A stretch of 64,000 bases of DNA from Carettochelys insculpta (GCF_033958435.1 NC_134137.1:226341501-226405500); one strand, 5' to 3'. Shown: positions 46,951 through 59,528, counted from the stretch's first letter. Notes: generated by a model not told the origin, from the sequence alone. Program-made: numbers and translations.

Positions 46951-48120
46951 TGCTTTCTGTAGGTGTGCAGACCTCATGACAGCCTGTCGATATGTAATCT
47001 CTTGCTTTTTTTTAAAAAAAAAGCCAAACTTTGACTCTACCTAAGTAGCTAAAGTAATCTGTGCGCTCTTAATGACAGCCAGCTGGCTACTGCCTAGTCA
47101 CCCACCAGTAGACAACAACAAACATCCCAGGGGAGATTTTGTCTGAGTTCCCTGGGCTCAGTGCTCTCAGCAGGCAGCAGCTCCAATTCCGCAACATAAA
47201 TCTGTTGAAAGCTCCTTGGGCAACACCAGCCACAACCTGCTCCTTTAATCTCAGTGCAGGAGGAAAGAAGGGCAGCCAGGTTTCACAGTCCCGCCAACAC
47301 TCCCTCTTTGGACTGGCCTCCCTGCAAGAGCCGGTACCCCTCACAGGTGCCTGGAGCTCTGGGAGTAAAAGGACGGCAAAGTGCAGACTGCTGTTCCTCC
47401 CATGGTTTCTGACCCCCAGCCAGGATTTAGGGTGAGAGCACAGGCTGTGTTAGGCAATCCAGGAGCTAGAGAGAACTGCAGGGTGAGTCTGCATCCAGTG
47501 GCCTCAGTGAAAGGTCTCTTCCATATGCATCATACCCATGTTCTGCCTCATCTCTGCCCCTCAGGATACTACCACATGCAGTAACACCAGGTCCACCTGT
47601 TGGCCCCTGGAACTGGGCGGGTCCAAGGTCTGGAGGAGTCTGGGCTGACGTTCTGTGGGGGCTGGCTAGCAATTCTTGCTCTGCCATTCCTTGTTTCATA
47701 TTTCTGTGATTTTTTTTTAATGAAAAGAAACAGTCCATATGCCAGACAAGGGCAAGGACAAATATCCACCTACAGGTGACAAAAACAATGCCCTAATTTT
47801 TAATAGTGCGCCCTTCTCTCCTAAGCAGCAGTGCGTTTTAAGTTCCCGCCTTGCTTCCCATAGCTTGAGCCTCTCAAGCAACTGGGCTACATTAGGTGTG
47901 TGCTTTCACTTAGCGTTTGCTCCAGGTTGACCTAAAGGAGAGGCCTCTGCTGCGCAATAGACACTCCCTGGTGAGTGAGGGGTGCACCGTGCTCCTGTAG
48001 GGGGGGTCATGCAAAGGTGCAAAGCCAGAGACCAAACAGAACCAGGCTGTGTGCTTCCCTTCTGGCCACATGAAATAACCCTGTGCACAGAGAAGGTGAG
48101 AGGCTAGGGGTCTATTACAC
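46951..48120. other. Intergenic, no gene recognised
   Basis: A T9-A9 palindromic block lies near 47007-47024. No exon or named repeat otherwise. Confidence 0.5.
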
Positions 48121-48215
48121 AGAAGTGGGTGGGTGAGGTTCTTTGGCCTGCAATGTGCAGGAGGTCAGAGTAGATGATCATGACAGTCCTTTCTGGCCTT
48201 ACAGTCCAGGCATGT
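48121..48215 (+). repeat. LINE/SINE 3' tail fragment
   Basis: gtgaggttctttggcctgca, caggaggtcagagtagatga and tttctggccttacag match the tail shared by CR1/L3-related elements in reptiles and also seen at 45830-45893 and 46880-46950. A short fragment only. Confidence 0.45.
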
Positions 48216-48479
48216 AAGAGAAAACAGGGCACTGTGCAGCCTTAGAGGGCAAGCCGCCCTTGAAGTTCAGTCACAGACACCTTGCTTGTCACCATGGAGA
48301 CACCCAGGGGCATTGCCTGCACAATGGCTAGCTGCTCCTGGGCAACAATTTGTGTGTCTTAGGGGCCAGCTGCCGTGGTAAAGCTTGGCACAGAGAAGTA
48401 CACAACCCCCTGCTGTCTACAGAAAGCTGGAGCCGGTAGTATCACACCTAGAACCAGCCTGTTGGCGAGAGCTTTAAGC

Positions 48480-48630
48480 GTAACGGCCCCCAAGCAAACC
48501 TGAACCTGGGACCTCTGGAACTTTATGCTGGTGCCTCTACAATTTGAGCTAAAGGCCAGCTGGCTCTTGGCTTAGGCTGTAGAGGACACATTCTTTCTCT
48601 GTGATGTGGCCTAGGTACTATTACATGGAA
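48480..48630 (-). mobile_element. tRNA-derived SINE, minus strand, second copy
   Basis: On the minus strand: gagccagctggcctttagct, caaattgtagaggc (A-box region) and agaggtcccaggttcagg (B-box region). It parallels 43829-43975. The tail is not resolved. Confidence 0.65.
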
Positions 48631-49457
48631 CAGGTACCTACACATAGGTGTGTGGGTTACACAAGCACCCATCCCACCCATCCTTCCAGCTCGTGCAAAC
48701 CAGCCAGACCACCTGCAGTACAGCTCCTCTGTGGCCCACCATCTCAGACTAGAAATAGTGTTAGACCAGCACCATCACTATCAACACCCTGCCCAGCCCA
48801 ATGCCACCTCAGCTCCCACTCACCCCAGGCTCTGCCATCAAGTATCTGATATGATAGCTCATCCATCCCTACAGCTCAGTTCAGTGCCTCAGATGCCCAT
48901 GGGGAAGTCAGTAGAAAACGAATCAATATTCCTTTATTTGCACCTAGAGAGTGCTCGGCTAACCCTGTGCAATGCAGCTTCTGCTCATGAACAACCAGGC
49001 CAGATGAAGGCATGTGCATTACCGACCCATATCTAGATCACCAGCAGCTGGAGGCACAGGATAAGGTCAGGATCTCTGCTCTCAGTTAAAATAGCAATTA
49101 GGTTTCTGTCCCCACAAAGAATGTCTTGAAAATGTGACCCAAGTGTGAAGAATTCCTGCCAGAGCCTGCCCACAGCCTGAAGCAACGTCTCCAAGAGGTG
49201 TGACCTTCCCTGTTCATCTTATTCACAAGGAAACCCTCTGCCACCACGGGGCGGGGGGGGGGCCTGACAACAGTACTAAGAGGCATAATATGGGGTGTAG
49301 TCATAGGTCCACCATATGGGGGTGTGCCTGATACCCCATGTTGGTTTACTTCAGCCTCATGAGCAGCACCGAGTGGGAGGGGGCTGGAGAAGAGGCAGCA
49401 CACAGAAATGCTCTGCTGCTGCTTTGCTGCAGCACAGTGGGGAGCGTCTTAAGCACT
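48631..49457. other. Intergenic, nothing recognised
   Basis: Non-coding; a G9 run lies near 49254. The open frame of 128 codons at 48650-49036 has no recognisable motif. Confidence 0.5.
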
Positions 49458-49626
49458 CGAATAAACTATTGAGGGAGGCTGTGGAATCTCCATCACTTAA
49501 GAGCAGGATAGATAAACATTTGTCAGGGATGATCAATGGTGCTTGATCCTGCCATGAGGGCAGGGGACTAGACTCGATGAGCACTTGAGGTCCCTTCCAG
49601 TTCTAGTGTTCTATGATTCTATGATC
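49458..49626 (+). mobile_element. CR1 LINE 3' end fragment
   Basis: Encodes NKLLREAVESPSLK and HLSGMIN, the C-terminal end of CR1 ORF2. It continues to the 3' UTR-like gggcaggggactagactcga and the terminal ttctatga repeat. Severely 5'-truncated. Confidence 0.85.
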
Positions 49627-51202
49627 TTGTTTCCTGGCCTATCTTCAGGCTTGATGAGTGGAGCAAATGGAGCGGCACCATGCTGGCCAAGCTTCTTCAA
49701 TCCCTGAAGTAAGCCTTCCAGAAGGGCCTGGTACAGGAGCTCTCTGCCCAAGTCTACCGCTCGAAGCCTTGAAGCTCTAGTGCAGAGAACTGCATAATCT
49801 GTCCTTTCATCTCAGCAGACATCACCTCCAAAGCTTAATCATGGGCACATGTCATCGTTGCTCCTGTCTCTGCTTTGGCAGAGGCATCCAGCTGCTCAAG
49901 GGGTCGGTGAGATAGGCTGAATAAAGGCCATTGTTTTTTTTAATGCCCCTGGTACTCCTGCAGGTAAGCAGCAGTGGACAAGAAGGAGAGAGAGACCAAG
50001 GATGATCCTAAGTGCAAAACGGGGCGGTGGGAGGGAGAGCAGAAGCAAAGGAAACAACACAAACATCACTGCCATTGAATGGGACCCGAAGGCAGCATCT
50101 CATCTCCTGCTTGGTGAGCGCGTGGTGTCATTCAATCCCATGCCCTGCTCGGGGAAAGCAGCTTTGTCACTGTGCCTCGCGACGGCGAAGGAGGAAAGAA
50201 GGGCAGGTGACCCTGGCTGGGTAAGGATTGCCCACAGGCTCACAGACAGGCCATTGTTCTCACAGCGCGGACAAAGAGCTCTGTTCTTTCCCTACCTCGG
50301 TCAAGTTGTTCATTGACATGCTGTTACGGTACATTGCCAAAGAATAAATCAATTGCAGATCAGATGACATGGCCTTTCCCCTCCTGCCCCCACCTCAGCT
50401 CCTGCCCCCTTGGAAGCACGCTGGTACTGCGTTGGAAAGTCATGGAGCCCGGCTCTTATCTCCCTGGCAATTCACAGGCAAAGGTGTATCTTGTTATCAC
50501 AATGCAAGGCTGCTCTGTGTTTGGAGCCCATTGTTCCTAAGTTACATAAACAGGCAGGTTGCAAACCCCACATTGACACTGTATCCCCCACTGGCATTTC
50601 TTGTGCCGAGCCCTGAGCCTGTCACACTTTCCTCCAGACAAGCTCCGATTTCTTACTTGCTTCTGGGCTGTCGGCTGTCATCTTCCACATCAGTTCCTTA
50701 GACAAGTGGAATTACTCACCACTTCCAGCAGGTGGCTCTAAGGAAGAAGGGGTGGGGGAAATCGCACTCTTCTGCTGATGAGTGTCTTTCCTCCCATAGA
50801 GGAGCGCAGAAAGCTACAGCACGGGGGAGCAGGATGGCTCATAGCTAAGCTGGGGTGTGCAATGCAAATGTCTCCTTCCAGTCAGAGAGAGGTCATGCGC
50901 AGCACTTGGCCACTGAGTCTGCCTTGGAAGTCCTCAAAGAGGACAAATAGGTGGCTCGGTCCTTCTCTAAGATGGTAGCCTCAGACCATGACTCCTCCAG
51001 GGCCTCTCAGCTTCAAGCTGCTCTCTCTCATTCTGGACACCTCGGACTGACCATGGTAGAGTTTGCTAAGTGAGTTTGCTAAGAAACCTGCCTTACTTGT
51101 GGGGTGAATGATGGTTCTCATGACCACCTGGCTCTGTACCCCAGCTAAGGGACAATGCAGAAGTCTCCACCCTATTTCTGGCAGAAGACCAAGCGACTCA
51201 GG
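49627..51202. other. Intergenic, nothing recognised
   Basis: No gene, RNA gene or clear repeat. Open frames up to 110 codons lack family motifs. Confidence 0.45.
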
Positions 51203-51440
51203 AGGCAGTATAGTTTTGTGGTTATAGTACACGAGTAAAAGTCAGGATTTGAGAGTCCTAGCTTGTTCTTCGGCCTTGGAAAAGTCACCTACCCTCTCAT
51301 TGCCTGTGATCTCATCTGTATCAGCTATTTCACAGGTAGTGTGTTGAAGCATATTAAGTACATGCTTGTAAGAAATGCTTTGACCTCCCCAGAGGAGAGA
51401 TGCAGTGAATTACTGTCATTATTTCACACCCTCATGGCAC
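51203..51440 (+). mobile_element. MIR-type core SINE
   Basis: The order of blocks fits MIR: cagtatagttttgtggttat (tRNA-like head), gaaaagtcacctaccctctc and gtgatctcatctgta (core region), then aaatgctttgacctccccag and attactgtcattatt at the tail. Divergence is high, as usual for this ancient amniote family. Confidence 0.65.
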
Positions 51441-52634
51441 AGGATTGGAGCCTGAAGAGACCGCCGTACTGCAGACTAGCCCTTTCTTGCTACCTCTCAG
51501 GCACTATCTCCAAATCCTCTTTTGGCATGTCTGCCAAAAGAGACTGTCATGAAGAAAGATCGGCTGACCTGCTGCTAGGCCACCGTAGCCAAGAGCCAGG
51601 ATCTAGGGCCTGGCAGGAGAGCTCTTTATTTCCTTGTAGCTCACAGTTAAGACTTTGCTCTCTGCATTGCGAACCTGCTGGGACCTACTGCCAACGCACA
51701 AGTGTGAATGTGGAATTTTGGTCCTTTGCCAACCGCTGAGTGGAAAGTTTCAATCAGGAAGGTGATGGCTGAAGAGGGGAGTAAATGTTACAGCTGCACT
51801 ATGGAGACCATGCTGGGATCTGATGTTCAGACAAGACCTTGGAGAGAGGCGATTTTGCCATCTGATTGAGGCTAGGCAGTTAATGAAATCAGGACTGGCC
51901 AGTTACATGGAGATTGTGATCAATACGTCAACATTTGATGAAATAAAGGAAGGGTTACAGACCTATCTAACATCACCCCAAGTACCACTGATGTGCATTT
52001 AGGGAATGAAGGAGAATTGCACAGCTCTGGTTCTTCTGAGGACAGCCAGGATTGTTCTTTCCACATTTCTCACACACTTTAATTTGGCAGATGGATGGAG
52101 TGGAATTGAGGAGGAAGGAGGAGCAGAAAGATTGAAAATATTTATTACATTTACCTGTGCAAACACACATGCCCCCCCCCACAAAGGAACACAGGGCCCA
52201 ACGTATACATGTCTAGAAAGAAAGCTCACAGGTACATCTACAGAGGCACACAAAGGTGCACGCTCAGCAAGGCATATGCAGCATGTGTGCACAGATCTGT
52301 GTGAGCACAGTCCCCACACACCGCCAGAGGCATACACGTCCAGACCAACCCTTACGGCATGGCACCTGCATAGAAACACACACTCCTAGGGAGACAGCTG
52401 GGCAGAGACAGAGAGGCTCGCATTGTGCTCGCTGCGATCTCAAAGTCATCTTGGGTCTGTCATTACTCCAGAGTTGGAATTTTACAAGAACAGACCGGAA
52501 TCTTAGGTTGTTCATTTCAGGACAGGGGAGCACAGTGCTTCTGGAGCAACAAAGTGGGTGCTGAGTGTGCCATTTGAGGTGTATTGTGTGTTTGACCAGG
52601 CCTAGGCCTTGGCCTGGAGCCCTGATCAGCACTT
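51441..52634. other. Intergenic, nothing recognised
   Basis: Non-coding, CA-rich around 52150-52400. Open frames of 122-127 codons occur on both strands in the same DNA, which argues against any being real. Confidence 0.5.
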
Positions 52635-53650
52635 GGTGCTAAAGTAATGCCAAACTTTGACTTCTTTAGGAACCTGATGGGCAGAATCCCCTGGGATGCT
52701 ACCAAGAAGGGAAAAGGAGTCCAGGAAAACTGGCAGTATTTTAAGGAAGCCCTACTGAAGGCACAGAAAGAAACCTTCCCGATGCGCAGCAAGAGTAGTA
52801 AATATGGTAGGAGACCAGGCTGGCTTACTGGGAAAATCCTTGGAAAACTGAGGCACAAAAAGGGATCTTACAAAAACTGGAAACTGGGACATGTCTAGGG
52901 AGGGGTATAAACGTATAGCTCGAGAATGTAGGGCAGTTATCAGGAAGGCGAGAGAGCAACTGGAATTGCGACTCGCGAGGAATGTGAAGGATAACAAGAA
53001 AAGTTTCTACAGGCAGGTTAGCAACAAGAAGGTGATCAGAGAGGGTGTGGGGCTCCTACTGGCTGAGGGAGGTAACCCAGTGACAGATGATGTAGGGAAA
53101 GCTGAAGTACTTAATGCTTTCTTTGCCTCTGTCTTCACGGACAAGGACAGCTCCCAGATGAATGCAATAAGTCATGCACTGTGAGATGAAGGTGGACAGC
53201 CTTTGGTGGCTAAAGAACAGGTTAGGAGCTATCTAAAAAAGCTAAACGTACATAAATCCTTGGGCCTGGACCTAATTCATCTGAGGATTCTGAGGGAGTT
53301 GGTGTATGTCATTGACAAGCCCTTGGCCGTTATCTTTGAAAAGTTGTGGAGATCAGGAGAGATCCCGGATGACTGGAAGAAGGCAAATGTAGTGCCCATC
53401 TTTAAAAAAGGGAAGAAGGATGATTCAGGGAACTATAGACTGGTCAGTCTTACATCAGTCCCTGGAAAAATCATGGAGGGCTCCTCAAGGAAGTCATTTT
53501 GAGGCACTTGGAGGAAGGGAAAGTGATCAGGAATAGTCAGCATGGATTCATGAAAGGCAAGTCATGCCTGACCAATCTGATTAGTTTCTACGATGAGATG
53601 ACTGGCTCTGTGGATAGGGAAAAATCAATGGAGGTGATTTATCTTGACTT

Positions 53651-53709
53651 TAGCAAAGCTTTTGTCTCCCACAATGTTTTTAGCAAAGCATTGTCTCCCA
53701 CAATGTTCT
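53651..53709 (+). repeat. 30/29-bp tandem duplication inside CR1
   Basis: tagcaaagcttttgtctccc and tagcaaagcattgtctccca begin two adjacent copies of 30 and 29 bp. The duplication falls within the SKAF motif region and shifts the frame. Confidence 0.85.
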
Positions 53710-54439
53710 TGTCAGCAAATTAAAGGAATGTGGGTTGGATAAATGGATGGTAAGATGGATAGAAAGCTGGCTAGAAGGTCGGGCCCAGTGGGTGGTGATC
53801 AACAGCTCGATGGTGGGATGGCGGTCGTTTTCTAGTGGAGTGCCCCAAGGTTCAGTTCTGGGTCCTGTTCTGTTCAACCTATTTATCAATGACCTGGATG
53901 AGGGGTTGGATTGTACCCTCAGCGAGTTTGCGGATGACACTAAGCTAGGGGGAGAGGTAGATATGCTGGAGGGTAGGGATAAGGTCCAGAGTGACTTAGA
54001 CAAATTGGGAGACTGGGCTACAAGAAATCTGATGAGGTTCAATAAGGACAAGTGCAGAGTCCTGCACTTGGGCCGGAAGAATCCCAAGCATTGTTACAGG
54101 CTGGGGTCTGAATGGCTCAGTAGCAGTTCTGCAGAAAAGGACCTGGGAGTTGTAGTGGACGAGAAGCTAGACATGAGTCAACAGTGTGCTGTTCTAGCCA
54201 AGAAGGCTAATGGCATATTAGGTTGCATCAAGAGAAACGTTGCCAGTAGGCCCAGAGAAGTGATTATTCTTCTTTATTCGGCTTTGACGAGGCTGCATGT
54301 GGAGTACTGTGTCCAGTTCTGGGCCCCCGTTATAGGAAGGATGTGGATACACTGGAGAGGGTCCAGCGGAGAATGACCAAAATAATTAGGGGGCTGAAGC
54401 ATATGACCTATGAAGAAAGGTTGAGGGAATTGGGACTGT

Positions 54440-54485
54440 TTAGTCTGCAGAAGAGAAGAAGCTTAGTCTGCAGAAGAAGACAGAA
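54440..54485 (+). repeat. 23-bp tandem duplication inside CR1
   Basis: ttagtctgcagaagagaaga and ttagtctgcagaagaagaca start two adjacent units of 23 bp that break the ORF near its C-terminal third. Confidence 0.75.
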
Positions 54486-54840
54486 GGGGACTTGATAACA
54501 GCCTTCAACTTACTGAAGGCAGGTTGCAAAGAGGCTGGAGAGAGGCTGTTCACAGTGGTCACGGATGGCAGAACACGGAACAATGGTCTCAAGTTGAGGT
54601 TGGGAAGGTCCAGGTTGAACATTAGGAAAAACTTTTTCGCTAGGAGGGTGGTGAAGCATTGGAATGGTCTACCCAGGGAAGTAGGGGAGTCTCCATCCCT
54701 GCAGGTGTTTAAGTCTCGCCTTGACAAAGCCCTGGCTGGGCTGATCTGATGGGTTTGGTCCTGCCTAGGGCAGGGGGCTGAACTTGATGGCTTTTTAGGT
54801 CTCTTCCAGTTCTATTGTTCTACGATTCTGTGATTCTGTG

Positions 54841-56849
54841 AACCCAAGAGATCAGTCAAAACAAACCGGCATCAACATAAGAGACTGGTTTCCCCTCTGG
54901 AGTGCACCTGCAACTCTATGCCCTGGCTAGGTACGTTACAGGGCTCCTGAAGAGCCTCCTGTCCAGAATAAAGTAGGATGCTTCAGGGACAGAGCAAGGA
55001 AATAGCTGCTGCTGTTTTGCCCACCTCATATAGACCCAGGGCACCCAGCTCCTCCTCTCTGGGGACATGCCTCAGAACCATCGGGGGCTTTTTGGGCTCT
55101 GCCTGTGATGCCAGAACACCCAACCCACTTTAGGTCTTGCAGACACATGCATGCACATAGCTCACCTTCTGCCCTGAAGCCTTTGCAGGAAATGATCTCC
55201 CTGTGCCCCCACCACATCCATGGTGCAGTAGCTCCCTTCCTCTTCCTGGCCCCCATTATATCCCGCTGGGGCTTTGATCCCTGTCCTCTGAGTCAATGGG
55301 CTGGGGATGAACAAGGTGTAGCCGTATGGAGCATGTTGTCCAAAAAGCAGGCCTAGGAGGACATTCAGAAAGGGAGGCAGAAAGGAGGAAGGGAAGGTAG
55401 TTAGTGAAGCAATAGCGACAGCTCAGGAAATTAGCTAGTCATGTTCATTTCACACACCCATCCCCACTGGGCTGGTAAGCTGGGCTGGCCAGCACTTCTT
55501 CAGGAGTTGCAATAACATGTCAGCTTGCAACCAGGAATGCACAAATGTGCCAGCTGCAACCAGCAGCACTGAAAGAACATGTTCCCTGGAGAGACCTGCT
55601 ATAATCTGCAGAATTCATCTGTTCGGCAATTGCAAGAAAAGCTTCTGCCTCTTGTTTTCAGCTGATCTTCTAGACGTAGGTCTGAACCAAACCAGAACTC
55701 CATGAATAATCAGACTGCAGCACTGTTTGTGATGAACCAAACAAAACTCTGCAATCCGCCCCTCCCCTCCAGGTTGTGGAGAGTTTGGCTCTGCAGCCTG
55801 TCTGGGGCGCAGGATCATCTGCAACAGGGTTTGGCTAACGTAGCTTTCTGCAAGGAGCACGGTAAACCCACTTGTAATCTCAGCGGGGACAAGGGGGACA
55901 AGCGCAGAGGAATGGTATGTTTGTAGGAATGATTCCTGGGAGATAGGGTGGAGGAGATTCAGTTCTGGCCCAGAGAGGGTATTTATAGCAACAGGATGGG
56001 GAGAATTTAGACAGCACCACCTTTTAGTTTAACTAGTGGAAAGGCACCCAAGGGAGAGTTGACTTGCCTGGCTCAGGTCTGTCCCCTCTCAGAAGCTGTG
56101 GCAGAGCATATGTGAGAAGGATCTTGGGCTGCCACTTGCAGAGAGACCAAGAATTTGTGGGATTCACAAAGCTAAAGCCTACGGATATTGTTCCATTCAC
56201 TTGCTAAGAGAGCCTGGCTTCACACATGCACGCTGGCATGGCAGAAGTGCCCCTCAGCTGCAGCACATCCAAGCCCAGCTAGTCTCCCTAGCCAGGTATT
56301 TGCATTTCTAGCCAGTGCTGAGCTGCGTTCCACCCCAGCTTCCATGCTATTTTGAGCCCTGCTAGCTGGATTGAAGTTAGTGTGGGTTGCCTCCCTATGC
56401 AGCACCCCCTCTCCAATTCCAGGGTAGCTATCCCTAGAGACAAGGCTGGGAACAGAACCCTGGAGTGTTACAGCCCAGTCTTACGCCTTAGCTTATGTGA
56501 AGCACACACACGTACTGCTCCCAGATTGAGGAATAGAATCCTACCTCCCAGAACCCTCCTCAAGCTACTAGGGCCAAAAATAAACACACAAAAATCCAGC
56601 CAAACAGCAATAATATCCAGCATTAGCTACAACTCAGGCTGGCTCTACACCTGAATCTTAGCTCAATCTAGCTGCGTCGCTCAGGCCTGAGCCCCAACAT
56701 AGACATTGCTAAGTTAGCAGAAGAAGTTTCAGCTTGTGATGCTGGTAGAGCAGGTGCCAGCTCATGCCAAAGCCACTGGGCCTCATTTGGCGCATGCATC
56801 GCTGGAAAGCAGGCTGGCTCGCCTGTGAGTTGGTGTTTCTAAAACAGAT
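54841..56849. other. Intergenic, nothing recognised
   Basis: No gene or confident repeat. Near 56640-56710 the words ggctctacacctgaatctta and gcctgagccccaaca hint at a decayed MITE, but not firmly. Confidence 0.45.
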
Positions 56850-57465
56850 GTTAGCGATATAAGAATGAGGTTAGACGTTATGAACTGCTTGGAGGCTGCT
56901 ACATGTATTGATCTTACTTCCAATACCTGTATCCCATGATATAATGTAATATGTAAGGCCAAAATGCTAAACCTCTCAGAGCAAGGGAAAAAGTATTACC
57001 AAGTGCACAATACTAGTTTGCCACAAGAGGTGCCACCTCTTTCCCCAGCAAAAGAAGGTCTACCAGACAAACCACTGTGGAACCCCAATAGAGCAAGTCT
57101 TTGTTGATTGCTCCCCCAAGGCTTCCGAAAAGGGGACCACCCTCATCCCATCACAGCTGCAATGCTCAGGGAAGGGAATAAAAATCCCTGTCAAGGAGAC
57201 ATTACCTATGCTGCTTGAAATCAAGGGGTGAAGATTTCTAAGTACAAGCAAGAGGTCTCTAGAGGTTTAGCTTGGGTTAGCCCTAAGGGACATACAAAGC
57301 TTTCACACATAGCAGCTATCATCATCTTTGGGCGCTATCTCATTTGTGCGTGTATGTTTATCTGCTTTAACCTTAAAAATACCTCTCTTATTTTGTCTGC
57401 CTAGTTATTAAACCTTTAGTTAGTTTATCAAAGGATTGGCTACATGCATTGTCTTTGGAGAGAGA
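56850..57465 (+). repeat. Possible solo LTR-like sequence
   Basis: The right part (attattaaaccttt-like tagttattaaacctttagtt, then aaaggattggctacatgcat) resembles the 3' portion of LTRs I have seen in turtle sequence, with a polyadenylation-like attaaa. There is no primer-binding site or coding region next to it, and the borders are not proven by a duplication. Confidence 0.3.
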
Positions 57466-57540
57466 TTTATAGAATCACAGAACTGGAAGGGATCTCAAGA
57501 GGTCATCAAGTCCAGTCCCCTGCCCTCATGGCAGGACCAC

Positions 57541-58139
57541 AAACACAAACTAGCCCCAAAACCACCCACACCCACCCCCAGGCTTAAACCCTCTCAGCCG
57601 CAAACTGCCCCTCCCATCCCTTAAATTAACCCACCGCAGCCCCAAACCTCCCTCCCTCATCCCCAGGATTAACCTGCCTTGGATAAGTTCTATGTACCAC
57701 TCCACCGGGGCCGCTGCTGCCTCCCCGGTTTCTCAGCACAGCTGCATTGGCTCCAGCAGGAGCAGACTTGGCCACCCTCCTCCCCTCCAGCTCCCCTGCT
57801 CACTTCCTCCACCTGCAGCAAGGGTAGCTCCCTGCCCTGCCATACTGAAATAATGGATCTAAATTTAATTGGTTTTAAGGGCTGGTTCCCTCCCGCTGCC
57901 CTGCCAGCCAGTGAACCAACTAAATTTAGTTCCATTGTTTCAGTACGGCAGGGCAGGGAGCCACAAGGAGCTCCTTAAGGAGCTGCAGGTTGCCGACCCC
58001 ATCCCAGCCTGACTTCACCCCTTGGCGCACAATCACTTTGGCGGACTTGGTTAAAATGGTGCTGCTGCCACGAGACAAGGCTTCACGGGATGGATAAAAA
58101 GTCTTTGTGGCTGGGATTCTGGCCTGTGGGCCATGTGTT
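57541..58139. mobile_element. 599-bp non-autonomous insertion in CR1
   Basis: Flanked by ggaccac at 57534-57540 and 58140-58146. The interior is C-rich at the left and includes a strong hairpin (57827-57874 with 57914-57961). No inverted ends or coding capacity; family unknown. Confidence 0.65.
57827..57961. repeat. Hairpin inside the 599-bp insertion
   Basis: 48-bp arms, for example gctccctgccctgccatact against agtacggcagggcagggagc, with about five mismatches, separated by a 39-bp loop. It could be a remnant of a foldback element or a transcript hairpin. Confidence 0.8.
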
Positions 58140-58221
58140 GGACCACTGCTCTAGACCATCTCTGATAGATGTCTACCAAACCTGCTATTAAATATCTCCA
58201 GGGAAGGTGATTCCACAACCC

Positions 58222-58850
58222 GTCTATCACAAAGGCGGGCTTGCCTGGGGAGCAAGACAAATTGGCGCGCCCAAGGGGAAAGCCTCAGACTCCATATAAA
58301 GGTAATTATAACCCTTGAGGCATTCACAGATGATGCTTGGTCAGGGACGGCACACCCGTTTGGGGTTTATGCCCTGTTCCTTAACAATCAGCTCAGAGGT
58401 TGTCACTCATGGTCACGAGTCATTCCAGACAGCATGACACCAGTGACCTGACTAGCATCTCTTGAGCGACGAAAAATTTACTAGAGTGATGAAATAACCC
58501 TTCCATCTCTAGCACGGGTGACAGCGCTACAGCAGGACCTATGGTTTACTCTAGACATAGATTTAGTCCAAGCAGAGGTTAATGTTCACAATAAAAACCT
58601 CAGCTAAACTTACACTAGGCAGTTCAAGGTGCCGATGCTGCATATTAACGCGCTGGAGACTTGCTGGGCTGTAAGACCGTGAATCCCAGTCACATGTTTG
58701 CCACTCCCTTCATGTAAAACTGGCAGTTCCTTTACCTTAATGCAAATCACAGGTCAAGGCAGCATGCTGCAGACAGCCCTTGTGCCAGCTACATCAGGAG
58801 AACTGTGCTTGCCGAGATAGGCAGTGTTCAGGTTGGATTACTACCTAGCG
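58222..58850. other. Intergenic, nothing recognised
   Basis: Non-coding sequence with no recognised repeat or exon. Confidence 0.45.
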
Positions 58851-59180
58851 CAGGGATGAGCAAACTTTTTATAGAGGGCCTTATTTTTCAACCCTGCAAT
58901 TAGCAACCCCCCGCCCCCTCCACAACCCATCTAATGTAACCCAAACCGATGGAAATTTCAGTTAGTTAAAAAAAAAAAAAAGTTCGGCCTGTGTAAGAAA
59001 ATAAGTCTGGAGAATGTAATCCGTATAGAAATGTGAATACACCTACATCAAACCAGTCACATATTGCAACAGTTTTAATGAGACGGATGAGCCTGCGACC
59101 CAGCAGCCACTCATGCCGTGCCCTCCCTTACAAAATTTCACGCCCCCCGAGAGGCCCATCCCGCACTTTGCACACCCCTG
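58851..59180. mobile_element. hAT-like MITE, 330 bp
   Basis: Begins cagggatgagcaaac and ends tttgcacacccctg, which are inverted relatives. An 8-bp duplication is only weakly visible (acctagcg and accgatcc). No coding capacity. Confidence 0.6.
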
Positions 59181-59528
59181 ACCGATCCCACTTCTAAACA
59201 CCGTGACAAGCCTGCGCCTGTGTCTCGCTTTATGTCCTACCAATCTAGCGCAGCTGAGACACATCCTCTGCTGACAGCCGTGCTCAGCAAAGAGTCCTTA
59301 GCCTCAGAAAGGAGACAGAATGGGTGGTGACTGCAGGGCACTCTCCCCAGGCACACTGCCTCCTGCTGCCAGAGCAGGAGGGGAATCCCCAGTAGCAGGA
59401 GCAGTGGACAGCTCCCTCTCCACAGCTCTTTCAGTCCTGGGTTGAAGAGCCGGTTCCTGGGTGGTTCTTGGTTGTGGCGTGTTTTTGTGATGTGGATCCC
59501 TGGGTACTAAACTGAGTTTATTTCAAGA

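Larger units (their letters stand above)
52635..54840 (+). mobile_element. CR1 LINE, plus strand, 5'-truncated (2.2 kb), ORF2 remnant
   Basis: The copy starts between the endonuclease and reverse transcriptase: IPWDATKKGKGVQENWQYFK, RKAREQLELRLARNVKDNKK and LNAFFASVFTD. Reverse transcriptase blocks follow: [65 protein letters not shown] and FADDTKLGG (about 53926-53952). The end has KHWNGLPREVGESPSLQVFK and the 3' terminal attctgtg repeats. Stops and frameshifts, two caused by short tandem duplications, make it inactive. The EN domain and 5' UTR are missing. Confidence 0.93.
57469..58221 (-). mobile_element. CR1 3' fragment, minus strand, split by an insertion
   Basis: 57469-57540 (atagaatcacagaactggaa to catggcaggaccac) and 58147-58221 (accatctctgatagatgtct to ttccacaacc) are consecutive parts of a CR1 3' end, as seen uninterrupted at 62549-62710. 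A 599-bp insert with a 7-bp duplication separates them. Confidence 0.8.

Noticed and set aside
51263..51739. 158-codon open frame
   Set aside because: Begins inside the MIR SINE and shows no conserved motif.
52006..52389. 127-codon open frame and its 126-codon antisense partner
   Set aside because: CA/TG-rich DNA open on both strands; typical chance frames.
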